A program made the position numbers and the translations under genes. The notes below the pieces were generated by a model. That model did no database searches. It was not told where the DNA came from and saw nothing but the letters and a program-made list of their open reading frames with translations. Below, one piece after another: positions 36,345-48,065 of a stretch of 64,000 nucleotides of DNA. Where the stretch lies: contig JAJFUG010000180.1 in the NCBI GenBank assembly GCA_021372515.1, positions 1-64,000 on the forward strand, given 5' to 3'. The DNA comes from a bacterium. GTDB taxonomy: Bacteria; Gemmatimonadota; Glassbacteria; GWA2-58-10. Numbering within the stretch: the stretch's first letter is position 1; each line of letters starts with the position of its first letter.

Positions 36345-37424
36345 TCAGGCCCCGGCGTCATCCGACATGGAGTCCCCGGCGTCGGCCTGCGGCCCCATCT
36401 CGCGCCGTTTTTCCATCAGGTCTATGTATTTGGCGTACTTGAGATAGCCGATCACGTTGCCCAGGCGCTGGTCGGTGTCCGTGGAGACCATCCTGCAGCG
36501 GCCCTCGATCAACTCCTCGAGCAGCGGGGCCAGGTCGGTGCTGCCGCCTCCGGCCAGGAGTATGAATTCCAGGTCCCAGTCCTCGGCCCAGAGCCGCTCC
36601 ATGTCGCTCACGATGGCGGTGGCGAGCTGACGGAGCACCTGCTCGCGCAGCTCCACCAGCGACATCTCCTTGCCGCGGATACGTATCTGTCCCTTGCGCA
36701 CCGGGTCGAACAGGCGGAACAGCTCCACGCTCACCCCGGTCTGCTCCAGGATTTTCCGGCTGATCAGGGCGAAGGCCTTGGAGATGCCGGTGTCGGTGGT
36801 GCGGCTGCCGCGCTCGATGTAGCGCAGGCGGTCCGTGAGGGTGTAGTCGGTGGTGCGGAACCCGATGTCGATCACACCGAATTTCTGGCGCGCCACGTCC
36901 CGGTCCACGATCCGGCCGTGGTCGTTCATCAGAAGGTTGAACACCGAGCCGAACGGCTGGGGCAGCACCCTCACGCGGCGGATGTCGAGGCTCTTCTCCT
37001 GGAACTCGTCCTCCCGGGCGTGCAGGGTCACGTTGTGCACACCCTCCAGCATCTGAACATAGCGGGCGCGCTGCTGCTTGAAATAACGGATGGGCAGCCC
37101 GGTGACCAGGCTGATCTCGCGGCCGGCGGCCCCGCTGAAACAGGCGGTGGCGGTCAGGGCCATCACCTTGGCGAAATTGGTCAGCAGGGTGTTCTGGTCG
37201 AGGGTGAACTCACGGACGTTCGACTGCTTTTCGGCCATGTCTCCCACGTAGTAATCCCTGCCGTCCACGGTCACATGCAGGTTTTCCAACAGGCCGCCCT
37301 CGGAGAACCCGGACTGGAACTGGATATCGGCGGCATCGCCCAGGATGGATTTGAAGATTATCGACCGCTCACCGTTGTAGGCTTTCGTATAGCCGAATCC
37401 GACATCCACTCCCAGGTAATCCAT
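36345..37424 (-). CDS. ParM/StbA-like actin-family ATPase
   Basis: 359 residues from the ATG at 37424 (AGGGG 5 nt upstream). Actin-fold nucleotide motifs are present: phosphate-1 [13 protein letters not shown] (2-14), phosphate-2 [13 protein letters not shown] (about 185) and the adenosine motif L-A-G-G-G-S-T-D-L (about 300). This pattern and length fit the plasmid-segregation ParM/Alp7A/archaeal-actin group rather than MreB or FtsA. No ParR-like DNA-binding gene or centromere-like iterons lie beside it. It sits in a run of housekeeping genes (comM, yraN, uvrA), so it is probably a resident chromosomal filament protein of unknown role. Confidence 0.85.
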   Translation of the reverse strand: MDYLGVDVGFGYTKAYNGERSIIFKSILGDAADIQFQSGFSEGGLLENLHVTVDGRDYYVGDMAEKQSNVREFTLDQNTLLTNFAKVMALTATACFSGAAGREISLVTGLPIRYFKQQRARYVQMLEGVHNVTLHAREDEFQEKSLDIRRVRVLPQPFGSVFNLLMNDHGRIVDRDVARQKFGVIDIGFRTTDYTLTDRLRYIERGSRTTDTGISKAFALISRKILEQTGVSVELFRLFDPVRKGQIRIRGKEMSLVELREQVLRQLATAIVSDMERLWAEDWDLEFILLAGGGSTDLAPLLEELIEGRCRMVSTDTDQRLGNVIGYLKYAKYIDLMEKRREMGPQADAGDSMSDDAGA

Positions 37425-37461
37425 GGGCAACCCCTTGACATGTTGGAGTTACATTTGCCGG

Positions 37462-37911
37462 TCAGGGACGGAACGCGTCCTCGATATGTTCCAGCTCGAC
37501 CCGGCCCTCGGCATCGGGCGGGTGCAGCAGTATGACATCGAACCTGTAGACACTCTGCGGACCGGCCCCGCCGTGCTCATGCAGCCAACCCTCGGCCGCG
37601 GCGGCCAGGTTGCGGCGCTTGCGGCTGTCCACTGTCAGGCGCACCGGCCCGAACTTGTCGTTCAGGCGGCGTTTCACCTCGACAAACACGGTCAGCGGCC
37701 CCCGCGCGGCCACCAGGTCGATCTCCTTGCGGCCGTGCCTCCAGCGTTGCCCGAGTATGCTGTACCCGCAGGCCACGAGGTAGCGCGCGGCGGTGTCCTC
37801 TCCCTCCAGGCCTTTTTTCAGGTTTGCACTCACAGGCGTCTTTGCCGGAGCGGCGACAGGGCTTTCTCTCATAATTTCGACTGCATCCGGAATTACTTTA
37901 TCAAATTCCAT
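37462..37911 (-). CDS. yraN: YraN family protein (UPF0102, endonuclease-like)
   Basis: 149 residues with the restriction-endonuclease-like core: G-E-D-T-A-A-R-Y-L (about 36), R-H-G-R-K-E-I-D-L-V-A (Glu/Asp metal site), F-V-E-V-K-R-R (E-x-K) and R-F-D-V-I-L-L. The family is usually 110-130 residues; here about 28 extra N-terminal residues precede the core, and a later start cannot be excluded. Often linked to DNA uptake or repair genes; here it lies between the ParM-like gene (37 bp) and a lipoprotein gene (41 bp) in a probable operon. The cellular role is not established. Confidence 0.9.
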   Translation of the reverse strand: MEFDKVIPDAVEIMRESPVAAPAKTPVSANLKKGLEGEDTAARYLVACGYSILGQRWRHGRKEIDLVAARGPLTVFVEVKRRLNDKFGPVRLTVDSRKRRNLAAAAEGWLHEHGGAGPQSVYRFDVILLHPPDAEGRVELEHIEDAFRP

Positions 37912-37952
37912 CCGCTCTTACAACGGAAAAGCGCTTGACCGGGGCGCCGGGC

Positions 37953-38954
37953 TCAACCCCGCAGCTCGCTGATATCGAGCATCGCCGGCCGATTGCCGCG
38001 CAGGACATCGTAGCGCCACAGGCTGATATAGGCCGGCAGAGTCCCCTCGCGCAGATGCTTGATCATAAAATAGACATCCGCGGCCTGCTCGGGTTGCATC
38101 TTGTACTGCGTGCCCATCTGTTTCCAGATGTCTGGCAGCTTTTCCTGCCATTTATCCGCGCCCAGCTCGGTCTGGGCGGACATGATCTGTTCCTCGGTAA
38201 TTCCGAACAGGTCTATGCTCATCGCGTCGTAGCTTTCCACGATGCGGTCCCACTGGAACTGCCTTTCGTAGACCTGACGTGTGTTCTTGCCCGACAGGAA
38301 ACGCACGCGCTCCTCGGCCAGGGCGAAATCCTGCGGGTCGCGTTTGAACACCAGCAGGTAATGCTTGAGGGCCTGCTCCCACTCGGTCTCGGCGAACAGC
38401 TTTTCCGCCTTGAGGTACTGGAAACGGCTCATTTTGCGGAAACCTTCCATCAGGCCGGGGAAACGGAATTCCAGGCGGTTGTAGATATCGCCCTGGCTGG
38501 AGATCTGCCGCAGGTACTCATCGTAGCCGGCCTGCAGCAGGACCATCTTGTAGGTGGTCTGCGGCAAAGTGGAGATGTTGCCGCGGCTGAGGCTGTCGGC
38601 GCGGGCCCATTCCAGGTCGCCGGTGGCCCAGTCGCCGGCTTCGGCCGCCTGCATCGCCAGGCCGGCATGGTAGTCGAGCAGGAACACCTGCATGCCGCTC
38701 ATTTTTTCGTGGTACTGGAGACGCTCGGCCTCGCTGACCAGGGTTTCCTTGCTGCGCTGGAAATCAAGGGTGTTGAGGAAGAAAGCCAGGCTCTCACGGG
38801 CGAATTTCACCTTGCGTTCGGTGTCACCTTCCTTGTTGCGCAAGCTTTCCCAGCGATCGAGGCGCTTGTTCAGGCGGTTGACGCTCAGTCGGCAGCCGGA
38901 GGCGCCCAAGCCCAGGGCCAGAAGAATCAGCAGAATCACGGTTCTTTTCAGCAT
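37953..38954 (-). CDS. hypothetical lipoprotein with TPR-like helical repeats
   Basis: 333 residues from the ATG at 38954 (AAGGA 7 nt upstream; earlier in-frame ATGs add a polar leader before the signal). The signal peptide ends in the lipobox G-A-S-G-C (about Cys21). The mature part is all-alpha, with a pattern of paired helices (e.g. A-E-K-L-F-A-E-T-E-W-E-Q-A-L-K-H-Y) typical of tetratricopeptide folds. No family recognised. It follows uvrA by 35 bp and precedes yraN, so is probably co-transcribed; it may be an envelope scaffold. No catalytic motif is visible. Confidence 0.8.
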   Translation of the reverse strand: MLKRTVILLILLALGLGASGCRLSVNRLNKRLDRWESLRNKEGDTERKVKFARESLAFFLNTLDFQRSKETLVSEAERLQYHEKMSGMQVFLLDYHAGLAMQAAEAGDWATGDLEWARADSLSRGNISTLPQTTYKMVLLQAGYDEYLRQISSQGDIYNRLEFRFPGLMEGFRKMSRFQYLKAEKLFAETEWEQALKHYLLVFKRDPQDFALAEERVRFLSGKNTRQVYERQFQWDRIVESYDAMSIDLFGITEEQIMSAQTELGADKWQEKLPDIWKQMGTQYKMQPEQAADVYFMIKHLREGTLPAYISLWRYDVLRGNRPAMLDISELRG

Positions 38955-38989
38955 CGTCCTGTCCTTGCTCATGCGGTTCGGTTGATGGC

Positions 38990-41857
<2,868 letters not shown>

Positions 41858-41906
41858 CTTGCCGTCCGTTCAAGTTTATTCTCGTCTTCTGCGGGTCAAA
41901 CCCATA

Positions 41907-41935
41907 AATTTACATGCGGCACCTGGTTTTGTCAA
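41907..41935 (-). promoter_or_regulatory. sigma-70-type promoter of uvrA
   Basis: Minus strand TTGACA (41935-41930), 17-bp spacer, TAAATT (41912-41907), 50 bp before the uvrA start. No clear LexA operator seen. In the opposite direction a TATAAT at 41969-41974 is the only promoter-like element for the divergent lipoprotein gene. Confidence 0.6.
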
Positions 41936-42050
41936 AGCTCATAGTGTATCATAAACGGTTAAAAACAATATAATTAGGTGCGGAGAAAGCATTATGCGCC
42001 CCGGGCGGGCGCGCTTTCCCGCTGGCCATCCCTCCAACCCGGGAGAAACA

Positions 42051-44987
42051 ATGCGACACTTCGCTGGCAAGCTTCGGCTAATTCCGCTCTTTCTGCTGGC
42101 CCTGGCCCTGAGCGCGGGTTGCGGCGGCTCCAAGCTCAAACTGCCGGTCAGCCGCGACACGGTGATCTGGATGTACCGGGGCGAGCCGACTTTCAATTTC
42201 GGGGCGGTGGAGCCGCTCTGGGCCGAGGGGGCGCATTATGCCGCCCTGATCGATTTCGACATGTCCGCCCTGCGCGGCCGGCGGGTGAGCCAGGCGCGTC
42301 TCTGGCTGCACAAGGCCGGGGACACGCCTCTATATGCGGTGGCGCTTTCGACTATCGCCGCGGACTGGATCGAGGGCGCGGGGGATGGCTCCGCGCCGCA
42401 GCCGGATGCGAGCTGCGCGGCCTGGGTGCGGCAGGACCCGCAGAGCGGCCGTCCGGTGCGCTGGGCCGGGCCGGGAAGCGATTTCACGGACGTGATCATG
42501 GGTGAGGGCGGCAGCTTGCGCTCGGGCGAGCTGACGGTGAAACAGGAATCCGGCGGCTGGCAGAGCGTGGAGGTCCCGAATGATTTCCTCCACGCCCTGG
42601 CCGTTGGCGCGGCCTACGGGATTGTGATAGTGGATGCCCGCGGCGAGTTGCGCACCCCGGATGGAAATTTCATCCGCAAGATGTTCAACAGCCGCGGCTC
42701 GGGCGAGACCTCTCCGTACCTGGAGGTCGAGCTGGAGAAAGCTCCGGAGGCCGCACCCGTGGCTCCCACCGAAGTGCGGGTGCTCCCGGAGCCGCTGGAG
42801 GCCGGAGTGACGAGCGGCGCAGCCCTGGTGGAGATTACCCCGCAGGGCGAGGGCGAAAGCCGCGGGTTTGTCTACGAGGTGCTCTGTTCCTCCTCCGCGC
42901 TCGATACCGCCACAGCCGACAGCGCCGCGCGCCTGCCGCGCTGGCAGGTGCCGCCCGTTTCCGCCCAGGGGCGCGACACTGTCCGCCTGAGCGACCTCAC
43001 TCCCGGCGCGCCACTCAACGCGGCCGTACGCACGGTTGACCGCAGCGGCCGGGCAAGCGCATGGGTCCTGGCTTCGGGCGAGGCTTCCGCGGCCCTGGCC
43101 TGGCCTTCGCTTGTCCCGCCGCGCCGCCCCGACCTGGGCGGGCGGATACGGGTCTGGGCCTGCGGGCCGGATGAGAAAGTAAACCCGGTGACCGGACGCC
43201 TTTTCGAGGAGAACGCCGCCCTGTACGGCCTGGCCGGGGACGGCGACTACGACTACAAGTTCGCGGGGCCGCTCTGGGAGGCCGCCTCGAACGGGGGCAC
43301 GGTGAGCCTGGACGCTCCGCGCGGGGGCACTGCGGCTTTCCAGGTGCTCGTGGAGCCGGAGGAAGCCGCGCTGGAGGGCCTCTCCCTCCGTGCCGACTGG
43401 ATCGACAACCCGGCCGGGGTGCGTTCGCGCTTTCCAGCAAAAGTGTTCCGCCTCTGGAGCCTCAGGGACCGCGCCAGCGGCCAGTGGTTCCCCGAAGTGG
43501 CAGTCCCGCAGACTGCCGAGTTCAACCTGCCCGACACGGCCAACGGCATCCCCGGCCAGCGAAACCAGGCTTTCCTGGTGGAATACTATATTCCGCGGGA
43601 TGCCGCTCCCGGGCGCTACCGGGCCGCCGTGGTGGTGGGCGCGCGCGGGCTGCTGGCCCGTTCGCTGGAGGTTGAGATAACCGTGCACCGGGCCGTGCTG
43701 CCGGATGTGCTGCCCTTTATCGCCGAGATGAATGTATACAGCCCGGTGGCCGCGCAGTGGGGCCTCGACCCGGAGTCGGACGAGTACTATTCCATGGAGG
43801 AGAAATACTACCGTCTGGCCCACGAGCACCTGGCCGCGATCAACCAGCTGCCCTACAGCCAGAACGGCTCGATCAAGGCCGTGGGCGCGCCGAAAGTGGA
43901 GGGCGAGGGCGAGAACATCCAGGTGAGCGACTGGTCCGCCTGGGACAATCGCTGGGGCCGCTACCTTGACGGCAGCGCGTTCGATGGCACGGACCGCCGC
44001 GCCGCGGTTCCGGTGATGTACCTGCCGTTTTTCGAGAACTGGCCCTCCGGCCTCAACCGTCATTTCCGTTTCACCCCGCGGGATACGACCTATCCGGAGA
44101 TAATCAACGAGCGCGCCCTGGACACTCCGGCCGAGATGGCCGACTGTTTCGACCCGGCCTACGCCGCCGAGTGGACCGGGGCGCTGCGGCAATTCGCCCG
44201 GCATTTCCGCGAGAAAGGCTGGACCGGCACCGAGTTCCAGCTTTACCTGAACAACAAGTACTACTGGAAAGACCCCAAGATGGGCGATCTGGGCGGCAGC
44301 GGCATCTCGTGGTGGCTGCTGGATGAGCCCTACCACTGGGATGATTTCAAGGCCATCGCTTATTACGGGAATTTGTTCATGCAGGCGGTGGGGGAGGTCC
44401 ACGACGTGAACATGGTGTTCCGTCTGGATGTAAGCCGTCCGCAGCTCCAGTTTGGGTTGTGGGACGGTATCCGCAGCGTGAGCTACGTGAGCGGCGCGTT
44501 CTACGAGAAGAATGCCTTCCTGCTGCGCCGTCAGCGCGAGTTTGGCGAAAAGACCCGCAACTACGGCGCGTTCAACAATCTGGATGAGACCAACCTCACC
44601 GCCACGGCCTGGCCGCTCAAGGTCTGGCTCGCGGGCGGCTCGGGCCTTCTGCCCTGGCAGACCATCGGCGATGACAAGAACTTCGGGCAATTCCAGAACA
44701 CGGCCATATTCTACCTCGGACGGCGTTTCGGGGTCGAGGGGCCCCTGGCCAGCCTGCGGCTCAAGGCCTGCCGCCTGGGGGTGGAGAACACCGTGCTGCT
44801 GGAGCTGCTGGCCCGCAGCCGGGGCTGGACCCGTGAGCAGGCTGCCCTGGCCGTGTCCCGCTACCTCGACCTGGGCGGCGGCACCCGCGAGCAGTATCTG
44901 GATGATGCCGGGCAGGTCAATTTCGCAGGCCTGGACCGCGCCGGCCTGACCGCTTTGCGGAGGGCCGTGCTGCGCAGCCTGGATTGA
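42051..44987 (+). CDS. large lipoprotein with glycoside-hydrolase-like (DUF4091-type) region
   Basis: 978 residues from the ATG at 42051 (GGGAG 5 nt upstream). The lipobox L-S-A-G-C puts Cys near residue 23. The first 200 residues look like a DNRLRE-type beta domain (A-R-L-W-L-H-K-A-G-D), followed by a fibronectin-III-like segment. A region from about 430 resembles proteins with a DUF4091/TIM-barrel glycoside-hydrolase-like core, including W-W-L-L-D-E-P-Y-H-W near residue 757, whose D-E-P could hold an acid residue. The enzymatic role is inference. It stands alone between uvrA and phosphate genes, and a terminator follows directly. Confidence 0.75.
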   Translation: MRHFAGKLRLIPLFLLALALSAGCGGSKLKLPVSRDTVIWMYRGEPTFNFGAVEPLWAEGAHYAALIDFDMSALRGRRVSQARLWLHKAGDTPLYAVALSTIAADWIEGAGDGSAPQPDASCAAWVRQDPQSGRPVRWAGPGSDFTDVIMGEGGSLRSGELTVKQESGGWQSVEVPNDFLHALAVGAAYGIVIVDARGELRTPDGNFIRKMFNSRGSGETSPYLEVELEKAPEAAPVAPTEVRVLPEPLEAGVTSGAALVEITPQGEGESRGFVYEVLCSSSALDTATADSAARLPRWQVPPVSAQGRDTVRLSDLTPGAPLNAAVRTVDRSGRASAWVLASGEASAALAWPSLVPPRRPDLGGRIRVWACGPDEKVNPVTGRLFEENAALYGLAGDGDYDYKFAGPLWEAASNGGTVSLDAPRGGTAAFQVLVEPEEAALEGLSLRADWIDNPAGVRSRFPAKVFRLWSLRDRASGQWFPEVAVPQTAEFNLPDTANGIPGQRNQAFLVEYYIPRDAAPGRYRAAVVVGARGLLARSLEVEITVHRAVLPDVLPFIAEMNVYSPVAAQWGLDPESDEYYSMEEKYYRLAHEHLAAINQLPYSQNGSIKAVGAPKVEGEGENIQVSDWSAWDNRWGRYLDGSAFDGTDRRAAVPVMYLPFFENWPSGLNRHFRFTPRDTTYPEIINERALDTPAEMADCFDPAYAAEWTGALRQFARHFREKGWTGTEFQLYLNNKYYWKDPKMGDLGGSGISWWLLDEPYHWDDFKAIAYYGNLFMQAVGEVHDVNMVFRLDVSRPQLQFGLWDGIRSVSYVSGAFYEKNAFLLRRQREFGEKTRNYGAFNNLDETNLTATAWPLKVWLAGGSGLLPWQTIGDDKNFGQFQNTAIFYLGRRFGVEGPLASLRLKACRLGVENTVLLELLARSRGWTREQAALAVSRYLDLGGGTREQYLDDAGQVNFAGLDRAGLTALRRAVLRSLD

Positions 44988-45025
44988 ACGGACTGAATCC
45001 GGGAGAGATAGTCAATCGGGAGCGT

Positions 45026-45060
45026 AAGGGGGTGCGGACCAGGCTGTCCGCACCCCTTTT
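45026..45060. terminator. bidirectional terminator between the large lipoprotein and the Pit transporter
   Basis: GGGGTGCGGAC (45029-45039) pairs perfectly with GTCCGCACCCC (45046-45056), followed by TTTT on the plus strand. It sits 39 bp after the lipoprotein stop and 4 bp beyond the pit stop codon. Confidence 0.85.
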
Positions 45061-45063
45061 CCA

Positions 45064-46059
45064 TTACATGAAGCAGGAAACGATATAGTAGCTCAGTGCG
45101 GCGATGAGCGCGGTGGCCGGTATGGTCAGAATCCAGGCCCAGAGGATTTTGCGGGCGATCCCCCAGCGGACGTTTCTGGCGTGCTCGATGCTGCCCACTC
45201 CCATTATCGAACCCGAGATCACATGTGTCGTGCTCACCGGAATCCCCATATGCGCTGTCCCCAGCAGCACGATCGCGGATGCGGTTTCGGCGCAGAACCC
45301 CTCCATCGCCCGGATCTTCGTTATCCGCGTGCCGATGGTTTTCACGATCCGCCAGCCTCCCAGAAAAGTGCCGAGAGAGATGGCGCTGTAGCAGCTGATT
45401 ATCACCCAGTGTTCTATCACGAAAGAATCGGTGATACCCGCCGAAAAGAGCGTCAGCGCGATTACTCCCATCGTTTTCTGCGCGTCGTTCGTACCGTGGC
45501 CGAACGAGTAAAACGACGCCGATACCAACTGCAGAAGCTTGAATTGCTTGTTCGCGGTCGAGGGGTGGCGCTTGCGGAACAGCCAGATGATGAATACGGT
45601 GAATATCGCCGCTCCGATCATTCCCAGCAGGGGAGCCACGAAAATAAATAGGAACACTTTCAGCAGTCCCAGCAAATGGACTATTTTCAGCCCGACCGAG
45701 GCGATGCCGCTGCCGACCAGCCCTCCGATAAGCGCGTGGCTGCTCGATGTGGGCAGGCCGAGGAGCCAGGTCAGGATGTTCCAGACTATGGCGCCGATCA
45801 GGGCCGCGAAAATCAGGGGCAGGGTGACGTGGGTTATGTCAATTATCCCTTTCCCGACAGTCTGGGCGACCGCGGTGCCGTAAAAGAAATAGCCCGAAAA
45901 ATTCGCGATGCCCGCCAGTATCACGGCCTGAAGCGGTGTCAGGGTGCGCGTGACCACCACCGTGGCGATGGCGTTGGCGGAATCGTGAAAACCGTTGATA
46001 AAATCAAAAATAATTGCAAAGGAGATGATTATGATCACCGCAGTCGTCGGATCCACCAT
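45064..46059 (-). CDS. pit: inorganic phosphate transporter, PiT family
   Basis: 331 residues with about ten hydrophobic helices. Both PiT signature repeats are seen: F-D-F-I-N-G-F-H-D-S-A-N-A-I-A-T-V-V near residue 19 and the second G-T-N-D-A-Q-K-T-M-G near 190. It is a low-affinity symporter of metal-phosphate or phosphate with a cation in the inner membrane. The DUF47 gene ends 3 bp upstream, the usual two-gene pit unit in bacteria. The length fits short bacterial Pit proteins. Confidence 0.96.
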   Translation of the reverse strand: MVDPTTAVIIIISFAIIFDFINGFHDSANAIATVVVTRTLTPLQAVILAGIANFSGYFFYGTAVAQTVGKGIIDITHVTLPLIFAALIGAIVWNILTWLLGLPTSSSHALIGGLVGSGIASVGLKIVHLLGLLKVFLFIFVAPLLGMIGAAIFTVFIIWLFRKRHPSTANKQFKLLQLVSASFYSFGHGTNDAQKTMGVIALTLFSAGITDSFVIEHWVIISCYSAISLGTFLGGWRIVKTIGTRITKIRAMEGFCAETASAIVLLGTAHMGIPVSTTHVISGSIMGVGSIEHARNVRWGIARKILWAWILTIPATALIAALSYYIVSCFM

Positions 46060-46062
46060 CTT

Positions 46063-46707
46063 TCAGCCCCGTTTCACGACAATGCCGCGGATCAGTTTCG
46101 CGATGCGGTCGATTGAATTGATTAAGTCTTCGAGGTTCTCGTAAAGGTCTTTGAACTTGATCATATAGACGAGGTTGTTCTTGCTGTTGATAAGGTCGGC
46201 CATAGCGGTATGGAAGAGGAAATCGGCCTCGGTCTCCAGGGTGTGGATTTTGGAGACAATAATGGTGATGTCCTTTTTACCTTCCAGGTTGAAAATCAGC
46301 TTTTTCATTTCGATTGACATGTCCACGATGAGATTGGCAAAGTTCATCACCGCGGGCGGCGCATCCTTGATCTGGAAGATTTCTATTTTCTGGGCCAGGT
46401 TGTTGATCCTGTCGAGCGAATTGTCGAGGCCGACCGCGATGGAATGGATGTCCTCCCGGTCGAGCGGGGTGAGGAAAGTGCGGTCGAGTTGATCGATGAT
46501 CATGCGCTCGATCGCGTCGCCTTTCAATTCCAGGTCCTTGATCTTCGAAACCTCGGAGTGAATCTCCTCATCGCTCAACTGCTTGAGTCTGGACAAAAAA
46601 GTCCTGAAAACTGTACAGCCTTCGGAAAAGAGGTCGACCTGGTCGTTCATGTACTTGAAGAACTTGATCTCCCTCGGCAACAGCAGGTCGAGAATGTTGA
46701 AATTCAT
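46063..46707 (-). CDS. DUF47 (PhoU-like) accessory protein of the Pit transporter
   Basis: 214 residues, all-alpha, with the DUF47/PhoU-like pattern: F-F-K-Y-M-N-D-Q-V-D-L-F near 15, I-K-D-L-E-L-K-G-D-A-I-E-R-M near 47, D-R-E-D-I-H-S-I-A near 82 and L-E-T-E-A-D-F-L-F-H near 150. Such proteins bind metal ions and modulate Pit transport. It is the first gene of the two-gene unit and is divergent from the second phosphate locus. Confidence 0.93.
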   Translation of the reverse strand: MNFNILDLLLPREIKFFKYMNDQVDLFSEGCTVFRTFLSRLKQLSDEEIHSEVSKIKDLELKGDAIERMIIDQLDRTFLTPLDREDIHSIAVGLDNSLDRINNLAQKIEIFQIKDAPPAVMNFANLIVDMSIEMKKLIFNLEGKKDITIIVSKIHTLETEADFLFHTAMADLINSKNNLVYMIKFKDLYENLEDLINSIDRIAKLIRGIVVKRG

Positions 46708-46934
46708 GTCGTTCTCCTGATGGACAAAGCAATAACGGACAACTGTAATTGGCTCAAGAGGATAAAGACGGATGCCATCTGTCGCTCAAGCGAAGGGCGA
46801 CAGCCGGGCGCTGTCATATTCTCTGGCGGCAGCGGCGGCGCGGTTTTCTCGCCGGTGCCGGCGGTGAGCAGGAAGACGTCTCTCCCCTGCCGTGGCTAAT
46901 CAAAAACTTGCAGAAAACTAACAAAACGCTAAAA

Positions 46935-46940
46935 TATAAT
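46935..46940 (+). promoter_or_regulatory. isolated TATAAT in the gap between two phosphate loci
   Basis: A perfect -10 hexamer in AT-rich DNA pointing towards the PhoU-like gene, without a good -35 at 16-18 bp. It would give a leader of about 300 nt. The gap 46708-47143 otherwise shows only an A-run with AAGGAG (46962-46973) that is not followed by a convincing gene. Confidence 0.25.
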
Positions 46941-47143
46941 TCGAGCTTCGATTTCAGGCCAAAAAAAAGGAGAGCTTCTGTCCCTCCGGCCAGGAATTTT
47001 CAAATTTCGGTGGCGAACCGGGTTAGGATTTGAGGGAAAGCGATTTGAGCGTTGCATTGCCCTGAGTATTGCGTCTGCGGGAAGCGGCCAGGCACTGGCT
47101 CGGTTTTCAGGAAACGGATGGGAAAGCCCCCCGCGGGACTACC

Positions 47144-47248
47144 GTGTCCAATCGCGCGACAGCCGCACGTAACCGGAACCGGGCTGTGATCTGCGTCCTG
47201 GTTCTGTTCTTCGCCTTGCCATTGTTCTTTATCTATCTCCTGGAGTAG
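47144..47248 (+). CDS. possible 34-residue single-pass membrane peptide
   Basis: A GTG-started frame encodes an Arg-rich N-terminus (S-N-R-A-T-A-A-R-N-R-N-R) followed by one hydrophobic helix (C-V-L-V-L-F-F-A-L-P-L-F-F-I-Y-L-L), ending 5 bp before the PhoU-like gene. The charge pattern and position suggest a small membrane protein translated with the phosphate operon. There is only a weak GGGA upstream and no family is recognised, so it may be chance. Confidence 0.35.
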   Translation: MSNRATAARNRNRAVICVLVLFFALPLFFIYLLE

Positions 47249-47253
47249 GCCAG

Positions 47254-47940
47254 ATGTTCAAATCACTGCTGCAGTGGTTCAGGAACGAAAACCTGCTGGT
47301 ACAGGCAAAAGAGTCCGTAATCCTCATGCTGGACGAGGACTTGAAGATGTTCGATGACTCGGTCGGGCTGCTGTGGACCAACAGCGGGGTGACGCTGGAG
47401 GAGATACGCGAGCGCGACCAGCAGATCAACCGCCGGATGCGCCAGGTGCGCAAGAAAGTGCTGACCCATCTGGTTTTCAGCGGCCAGAGCGGCCTGGACA
47501 CGGCCCTGGTGCTTATCAGCATCGTGATCGATGTCGAGCGGATCGGCGACCATACCAAGGACATCACCGTGCTGGCCAGCGAGTACCGCGGACGGTTCAA
47601 CCCCGGACCATTCGAGCAGGATGTGCGGCGTTTCGAGCAATCGATCCGAGAACGTCTGATGACCCTGCGAGACATCATCGACCAGGAGGACGAGGAGAAG
47701 GCCAAAGGGATAGCCGACACACACAAGGCGATCAGCGCCAGCTACACCGCCATGCTCACCCGTCTGGTCAACGAGAACGGCGCCGGGCTGGAGGCCGGGA
47801 TGGCCGTGCTGCTGGCCCTCTACCTGCGCTATCTGCGCCGGATCGAGGGGCACATTTTCAACGTCGCCTCGGCCGAGGTCAACCCGTTCCACCGGATCGG
47901 GTTCAAATCCAAGAAAAAGAATCGCTCCGGCGAGGCCTGA
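47254..47940 (+). CDS. PhoU-domain protein
   Basis: 228 residues, all-alpha, with two three-helix repeats of the PhoU type. The motif V-I-D-V-E-R-I-G-D-H-T-K-D-I (about 90-103) carries the acidic metal-binding E/D-x-x-x-D signature. GGAG lies 8 nt before the ATG. Downstream by 125 bp is a Na/Pi cotransporter, and PhoU domains are often fused to or encoded with such transporters. I infer metal-dependent regulation of phosphate uptake rather than the Pst/PhoR partner, as no pst genes are present. Confidence 0.9.
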   Translation: MFKSLLQWFRNENLLVQAKESVILMLDEDLKMFDDSVGLLWTNSGVTLEEIRERDQQINRRMRQVRKKVLTHLVFSGQSGLDTALVLISIVIDVERIGDHTKDITVLASEYRGRFNPGPFEQDVRRFEQSIRERLMTLRDIIDQEDEEKAKGIADTHKAISASYTAMLTRLVNENGAGLEAGMAVLLALYLRYLRRIEGHIFNVASAEVNPFHRIGFKSKKKNRSGEA

Positions 47941-48065
47941 CCCGTTTCAGGGTTATGTCGCGCGGGGCTGAGACAGTATCTCAAGGAACTTTTTGTGCCA
48001 CTGGAGTCTATCCCTGCCCCCAGGGAGGCGTCTCCGCCTGAACCATATAAGAAGAAAAACACTCT

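Noticed and set aside
46811-46829. Pho-box-like CTGTCATA near the phosphate genes
   Set aside because: The second half-site (CTGGCGG) is poor and its spacing does not fit the 7-4-7 pattern.
46978-47171. Possible small gene starting at CTG after an A-rich AAGGAG stretch
   Set aside because: Needs a CTG start, has no recognisable protein features and overlaps the more credible membrane peptide frame.
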